Shown here piece after piece: positions 12,867-15,746 of a stretch of DNA of 15,746 bases. Source of the stretch: Nitrososphaerota archaeon (lineage in GTDB: Archaea; Thermoproteota; Nitrososphaeria; Nitrososphaerales; UBA183); the NCBI GenBank assembly GCA_029784825.1, contig JAFMAU010000041.1:1-15746 (forward strand). The letters run 5' to 3'. The notes under the pieces are model-generated. The model was given only the letters and a program-made list of their open reading frames with translations. It ran no database searches and had not been told where the DNA came from. Each line of letters starts with the position of its first letter. Positions within the stretch are counted from its first letter, which is position 1. The translations under genes and the position numbers were made by a program.

Positions 12867-14615
12867 ATGGGGGTTGAGCTGGCGTTCGGCATAGCCGGCG
12901 GCGTGATCCTCGTCGGCGTCCTCGCGAACCTCGTCTCGAAGAGATTCAACATACCGGACATCCCTCTCCTGATAGTTCTTGGGATAGCCCTGGGTCCGGT
13001 CACCGGGCTGATTCAGGTCGGGTCGCTCGCCGTGATAGCCCCTTTCTTTTCGGCGCTCGCGGTAACGGTGATACTCTTTGAAGGGGGAATCCGCCTAAGG
13101 CTGGCGAGGGTCGCCTCCCAACTTGGGAGGGCCCTCTCTCTCGTCGTATCGGAATACCTGATCTGCGTCTTCGTGGTGGGGCTTGCCCTCGCCTGGTTCA
13201 TGAAGTGGCCGCCGCTTGTAGGGATGGTCCTGGGGTCGGCGCTGGGAGGCAGCAGCACCGTGGCTGTCTTTTCGCTTCTGAAGAGGACGCAGAGCTCTGA
13301 GAAGGTAGCAGCGATCGTGAGCCTCGACGCGGCGCTGAACGACATCCCGATCCTGGTCGTTACCGCAGTCCTCATCGAGATACTATCGGGGACCGCAGGG
13401 AGCGGGATAGCCTTCGTGTTGCAGAGCATCGTGCAGTCCTTCGTCATAGGCGGGGTGATTGGCGTGGTCGGAGGCATCGTCTGGCTGAAGATGCTGGAAA
13501 AGCTGGGAGACGAACCATACAAGGACATCGCGACGATCGGGTTCCTTCTGGGGGCGTACGCCGTGTCGCAGGCCTTGAACGGAAGCGGGGTGATGAGCGC
13601 CTTGATGATCGGTCTGATCGTAGGGAACAGCGCCGAGGTGCGGAGGCTGGCAGGGATGAAGGAAGCGCCGTTGGTAGAAGGAGTCTCGCGGAGGTTCCAT
13701 GAGCAGATCTCGTTCGCCCTGCGGACGTTCTTTTTCGTCTACCTGGGGCTCTTCCTGAGCCTCAGCGACCCAATCTATCTCCTGATAGGCGGCGGCGTCA
13801 GCCTTCTACTTCTGGGAGCGAGGTATCTCGCGGTCATGATCTCCACGACTGGAGACTCGATACTGCGTATGGACACAGGACTGATGACGATGATGTTTCC
13901 CAGAGGGCTGTCCAACGCAGTGATGGCGCAGAGCCTCATCCTGATCGGGATTCCTGCGTCGAGCTCGCTGCTGGAGATAGCCGTCTCTACGATCTTCTGG
14001 AGCGTGGTCTTCAGCAGCGTAGTGGTGGTCCTCTTCCCCGGGCACCTCTCGTTCAACCTCAATGTCCCAGGGCTTGGCTCCGGCAGACTCCCGCATCTTC
14101 GTCAGAGAAACATGATTCCCGCCGCACAGCGGTTCCGGGCCGAGGTGAAAGAGGCGGTCGAAGAACTGCCTGGCGTCAAGTTCGGCATGAAGCCGTTCGT
14201 TGGGTCCTATGGCCCCTTCGAGCCGCTTGCCGCCTTCTCCAAAGGGAAGCAGACTCTGATCGTCGACGCGCTGATGGGGCTGGATGAGGTGAAGCAAGTC
14301 CCATCCAAGGTAAAGAGCTGTCAGGATGCGAAGTTCCATGGGGAACTCGACTTCGTAATAGACGACCTCACAGCCTTCAAAGCTCTCACCCGCTTGCTCC
14401 TGGTGGAAGAGTACTGCGACAGGTCCCAGACGCTGGGCTTCAAGGTCAGGCTCTTCTCTTTCGAGCCCCATGCGAAGAACAAGCTGGTCCCCCTCAGGCA
14501 GATGAAATCCATGCTCGCCCCCGAGGCGATGAAGAAAAGCCGGCTAGGCGGAATCATGGAAGCGGTCCAGCGCGTCGCTTCAAGGCAGTATGAGAGGGAG
14601 GGGGCCCCCGCGTAG
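12867..14615 (+). CDS. CPA-family cation/proton antiporter (Na+/H+ or K+/H+) with C-terminal soluble domain
   Basis: 582-residue protein. Residues 1-395 hold about 12-13 hydrophobic segments with the CPA1 ion-site signature: Asn158-Asp159 in DAALNDIPI, and the conserved Arg346 in FPRGLSNAVMAQ. An Asn-Asp pair, not Asp-Asp, suggests electroneutral exchange of the NhaP/CPA1 type. Residues 400-582 are hydrophilic and predicted cytoplasmic (KEAVEELPGVKFGMK, FHGELDFVIDD, a basic C-terminal tail); I do not recognise this part as a TrkA-N/TrkA-C domain, so it may be a lineage-specific regulatory domain. ATG 12867 is chosen because the first segment begins right after it and a TATA-like box is suitably placed. 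It converges on the ferredoxin gene with 5 nt between stops. Likely role: pH and salt homeostasis; which cation is not determinable. Confidence 0.92.
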   Translation: MGVELAFGIAGGVILVGVLANLVSKRFNIPDIPLLIVLGIALGPVTGLIQVGSLAVIAPFFSALAVTVILFEGGIRLRLARVASQLGRALSLVVSEYLICVFVVGLALAWFMKWPPLVGMVLGSALGGSSTVAVFSLLKRTQSSEKVAAIVSLDAALNDIPILVVTAVLIEILSGTAGSGIAFVLQSIVQSFVIGGVIGVVGGIVWLKMLEKLGDEPYKDIATIGFLLGAYAVSQALNGSGVMSALMIGLIVGNSAEVRRLAGMKEAPLVEGVSRRFHEQISFALRTFFFVYLGLFLSLSDPIYLLIGGGVSLLLLGARYLAVMISTTGDSILRMDTGLMTMMFPRGLSNAVMAQSLILIGIPASSSLLEIAVSTIFWSVVFSSVVVVLFPGHLSFNLNVPGLGSGRLPHLRQRNMIPAAQRFRAEVKEAVEELPGVKFGMKPFVGSYGPFEPLAAFSKGKQTLIVDALMGLDEVKQVPSKVKSCQDAKFHGELDFVIDDLTAFKALTRLLLVEEYCDRSQTLGFKVRLFSFEPHAKNKLVPLRQMKSMLAPEAMKKSRLGGIMEAVQRVASRQYEREGAPA

Positions 14616-14620
14616 CGGCG

Positions 14621-14986
14621 TCAGACCGGGAAAAGCCGTTCGCCAGATTCTGCGTCTTCGAGGATTATCGCCCTATAGGGGCACGACTGGGCCGCCCTGA
14701 AGATCTCCTCCGCTTTCGTCGTCTTGTCGTCAAGCATCTCCAGCGGAGCGGGGTCGAACCTGGATTTCTTCTTGCTCCAGTCGAGCCTGAACATCCCTGG
14801 GGCGAGCTCCGTGCAGCTGCCGGCGCCCATGCAGAGGTTCCAATCTGTCTTCACCTTCACCTTCCTCCCCTCGAGAATGGAAGTCGTCCACCAGCCGTCG
14901 GGCTCCTTCGACATCTGGCTGAGTTTGTAGATGCTCACGGCCAGGACGGCGCCGCCTATCGCGAACAGCGGAACGGCTAGGTCCAT
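14621..14986 (-). CDS. Membrane-anchored ferredoxin with [3Fe-4S]-type motif
   Basis: 121 residues. An N-terminal hydrophobic segment (residues 2-20, DLAVPLFAIGGAVLAVSIY) is followed by a basic/polar linker and a ferredoxin domain. The cluster ligands are Cys52, Cys58 (CMGAGSC) and Cys102 (SCPYRAI). In a [4Fe-4S] ferredoxin the first block reads CxxCxxC; here the middle position (55) is Ala, leaving three Cys, the pattern of [3Fe-4S] ferredoxins such as those serving cytochrome P450s. With the Cys domain after the anchor it could face either side of the membrane; the positive residues after the segment favour the cytoplasm. The frame runs upstream into nob1, but ATG 14986 is chosen: CATTTATA is about 27 nt upstream (leaderless) and the segment starts at once. 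It lies 53 nt behind nob1 with its own promoter. Partner unknown. Confidence 0.85.
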   Translation of the reverse strand: MDLAVPLFAIGGAVLAVSIYKLSQMSKEPDGWWTTSILEGRKVKVKTDWNLCMGAGSCTELAPGMFRLDWSKKKSRFDPAPLEMLDDKTTKAEEIFRAAQSCPYRAIILEDAESGERLFPV

Positions 14987-15009
14987 TGGAGGATTGGCTG
15001 CCTTTCTGG

Positions 15010-15017
15010 TATAAATG
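15010..15017 (-). promoter_or_regulatory. TATA box for the ferredoxin gene
   Basis: Minus-strand CATTTATA between the nob1 stop and the ferredoxin ATG, centred about 27 nt before 14986. Predicts a leaderless mRNA separate from nob1. Confidence 0.65.
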
Positions 15018-15039
15018 AGCCCCGGTACGGTGAGCTGGT

Positions 15040-15534
15040 TCAGCTGCTCGAGGCTTTTCTTACGAGCTGGGTCCCGCAGACCGGGCAGGTGGTCAGCTTC
15101 GGGTTCGTGTACGTCTTGCCGCACCCTCTGCAGTAGATCTTCCAGGTGATGTTCTTCCATTCCCCGCCCTTCATCGTAGTCGACGCCAACGGTATCGACA
15201 GGACTTCGGCGACGTTCCGTACGGCGAAGTCATCTGACACCAGGCTGACCCCCCCTTCTCCGTTCTTCAGGTCAAGGCCGAGGGCAAGGATCGAGATATC
15301 AGTAAGCGAGAGCGCCCCTATGTCTCCGGTCTTTGCCGCCGTCCCCTTCACCCTGTCCACCGAACCAGGGGTCGGCTCGGTAACTTGTACCCTCGAATGG
15401 ATGAGCGAGGACCCGACGCTGTGGTGCCTCACCTCCTCGAGCACGAGGTAGGTTGTGAAATATCGGCCGCTACCCTGGTAGGGTATCCCAGCGTAGAACG
15501 CCGTGGAGTCGAGGACGTATGCCGGCTCAGACAA
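15040..15534 (-). CDS. nob1: Nob1-type endonuclease (PIN domain plus zinc ribbon) for 16S rRNA 3' maturation
   Basis: Cleaves the 3' end of pre-16S rRNA during small-subunit assembly. The 164-residue protein has a PIN nuclease domain (1-120) with acidic metal ligands Asp9 (YVLDSTAFY), Glu33 (VLEEV), Asp79 (SLTDISILAL) and Asp101/102 (LVSDDFAV). This is followed by a rubredoxin-like zinc ribbon with Cys135, Cys138, Cys150 and Cys153 (CRGCG, CPVCG). Domain order and length match archaeal Nob1. The start is TTG at 15534 (MSEPAYVLDS), matching the usual short N-terminus before the first catalytic Asp. No clear TATA or Shine-Dalgarno is seen; a 13-nt palindrome occupies -16 to -28. It is divergent from aIF5A, so two translation-related genes flank one 136-bp control region. 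Confidence 0.94.
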   Translation of the reverse strand: MSEPAYVLDSTAFYAGIPYQGSGRYFTTYLVLEEVRHHSVGSSLIHSRVQVTEPTPGSVDRVKGTAAKTGDIGALSLTDISILALGLDLKNGEGGVSLVSDDFAVRNVAEVLSIPLASTTMKGGEWKNITWKIYCRGCGKTYTNPKLTTCPVCGTQLVRKASSS

Positions 15535-15549
15535 TTGAGGATGCCTTCA

Positions 15550-15562
15550 ATGAATCATTCAT
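15550..15562. repeat. 13-nt palindrome in the nob1 promoter region
   Basis: ATGAATCATTCAT is symmetric around the central C. It covers the position where the nob1 TATA box would be expected, so it may be an operator or simply the AT-rich promoter core. Confidence 0.45.
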
Positions 15563-15581
15563 GCCTTGCCGAAGAATCGGA

Positions 15582-15619
15582 TGACAGTCGCAGTGCCATT
15601 TATCCGGACAGGACTGTCA
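15582..15619. repeat. Inverted repeat between nob1 and aIF5A
   Basis: TGACAGTC (15582-15589) and its exact complement GACTGTCA (15612-15619) are separated by 22 nt that include ATTTATCC. CAGTCG also occurs twice directly (15585-15590 and 15618-15623). Possibly a regulator site upstream of aIF5A; an 8-bp repeat can be chance. Confidence 0.3.
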
Positions 15620-15631
15620 GTCGATGAGACG

Positions 15632-15639
15632 TTTATTTA
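15632..15639 (+). promoter_or_regulatory. TATA box for aIF5A
   Basis: TTTATTTA centred about 35 nt before TTG 15671, predicting a transcript with a leader of roughly 8 nt. Confidence 0.55.
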
Positions 15640-15670
15640 GCTTGTTCGGCGAGGCACACCCCGTTTATCA

Positions 15671-15746
15671 TTGAGCAGACCCGCCGAGCTTGGAAGCGTG
15701 AAGGAAGCGCGCTACATCATCATCGACGGAGAACCGTGCAGGGTCG
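15671..15746 (+). CDS. eif5a: Translation factor aIF5A (5' end only)
   Basis: Only the first 25 codons are in the window: a TTG start then SRPAELGSVKEARYIIIDGE and PCRV. This matches the N-terminus of archaeal IF5A, where SRPxELGSLK-type residues lead into the IDGEPCRV strand. The family helps ribosomes through stalling peptides and carries hypusine or deoxyhypusine on a lysine further downstream, outside this window. TTG 15671 is chosen because it gives exactly the family's N-terminus and no in-frame start is closer to the TATA box. It is divergent from nob1. Confidence is limited by the short visible part but the match is distinctive. Confidence 0.88.
   Translation, partial: MSRPAELGSVKEARYIIIDGEPCRV

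Noticed and set aside
13806..14471. 221-codon minus-strand ORF inside the antiporter gene
   Set aside because: Antisense shadow with biased composition and no start signals. The plus strand carries the antiporter motifs.
14987..15160. 58-codon upstream extension of the ferredoxin frame
   Set aside because: It overlaps the 3' end of nob1 in another frame, and the TATA box at 15010-15017 lies inside it, so it would not be transcribed from that promoter.
15541..15627. 28-codon plus-strand ORF (ATG 15541) between nob1 and aIF5A
   Set aside because: No Shine-Dalgarno or suitably placed TATA, and it overlaps symmetric promoter elements. Likely chance.
1..15746. CRISPR array, transposon, integrase, toxin-antitoxin or phage genes
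   Set aside because: No regularly spaced repeats, terminal inverted repeats or related proteins were seen on either strand. The two tRNA genes have no adjacent integrase or duplicated 3' end.

Overview
The window is archaeal chromosomal DNA, high in G+C, packed with ordinary genes and showing no insertion sequence, integrase, CRISPR array or rRNA. The archaeal assignment rests on a transcription factor B gene, the PIN/zinc-ribbon endonuclease Nob1, the 5' end of aIF5A, a tRNA-His with an encoded G-1, and TATA boxes about 27 nt upstream of start codons in place of bacterial -35/-10 promoters. A three-subunit archaeal acyl-CoA carboxylase and the generally TACK-like gene set suggest Thaumarchaeota or a relative. 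That phylum-level placement is inference.

Layout. (1) 2-433: 3' part of a PrxQ-like peroxiredoxin, convergent with the next cluster. (2) 430-4808, minus strand: a biotin module of biotin-protein ligase, carboxyltransferase beta, biotin carboxylase and biotin carrier protein. This is everything needed to make and biotinylate an acetyl/propionyl-CoA carboxylase. (3) tRNA-His at 4910-4985. (4) A metallo-beta-lactamase-fold hydrolase (minus) divergent from a proline-iminopeptidase-like alpha/beta hydrolase (plus), then a Cys/His-rich unknown protein (minus). (5) 7625-10274: an NAD module of nicotinamidase and nicotinate phosphoribosyltransferase (minus, coupled), divergent from NAD synthetase (plus) across a 60-bp promoter. 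(6) An atypical tRNA-Ala(CGC). (7) An MFS transporter and TFB (minus). (8) A CPA-type cation/proton antiporter (plus), preceded by a possible 31-residue small ORF. (9) A membrane-anchored ferredoxin with a [3Fe-4S]-type motif behind nob1 (minus), divergent from aIF5A, which runs off the right edge.

Two translation modes can be read from the DNA. Most genes that begin a transcript have a TATA-like box centred about 26-30 nt before the start codon, which predicts leaderless mRNAs. Genes inside operons (biotin carrier protein, nicotinamidase) have a GGAGGT-type Shine-Dalgarno overlapping the upstream gene's end. The alpha/beta hydrolase also has a Shine-Dalgarno. TTG is the start in 8 of the 15 genes whose 5' ends are visible. 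The TATA spacing rule moves the TFB start to an internal GTG.

No gap exceeds 300 nt. The longest are 12670-12866 (promoters plus the possible small ORF), 7469-7624 (a hairpin element and TATA boxes) and 15535-15670 (inverted repeats and the aIF5A promoter). I see no wholly new multi-gene system. The least explained items are the Cys/His-rich protein, the structured element at 7564-7640, the small ORF, the ferredoxin and the unusual tRNA-Ala.
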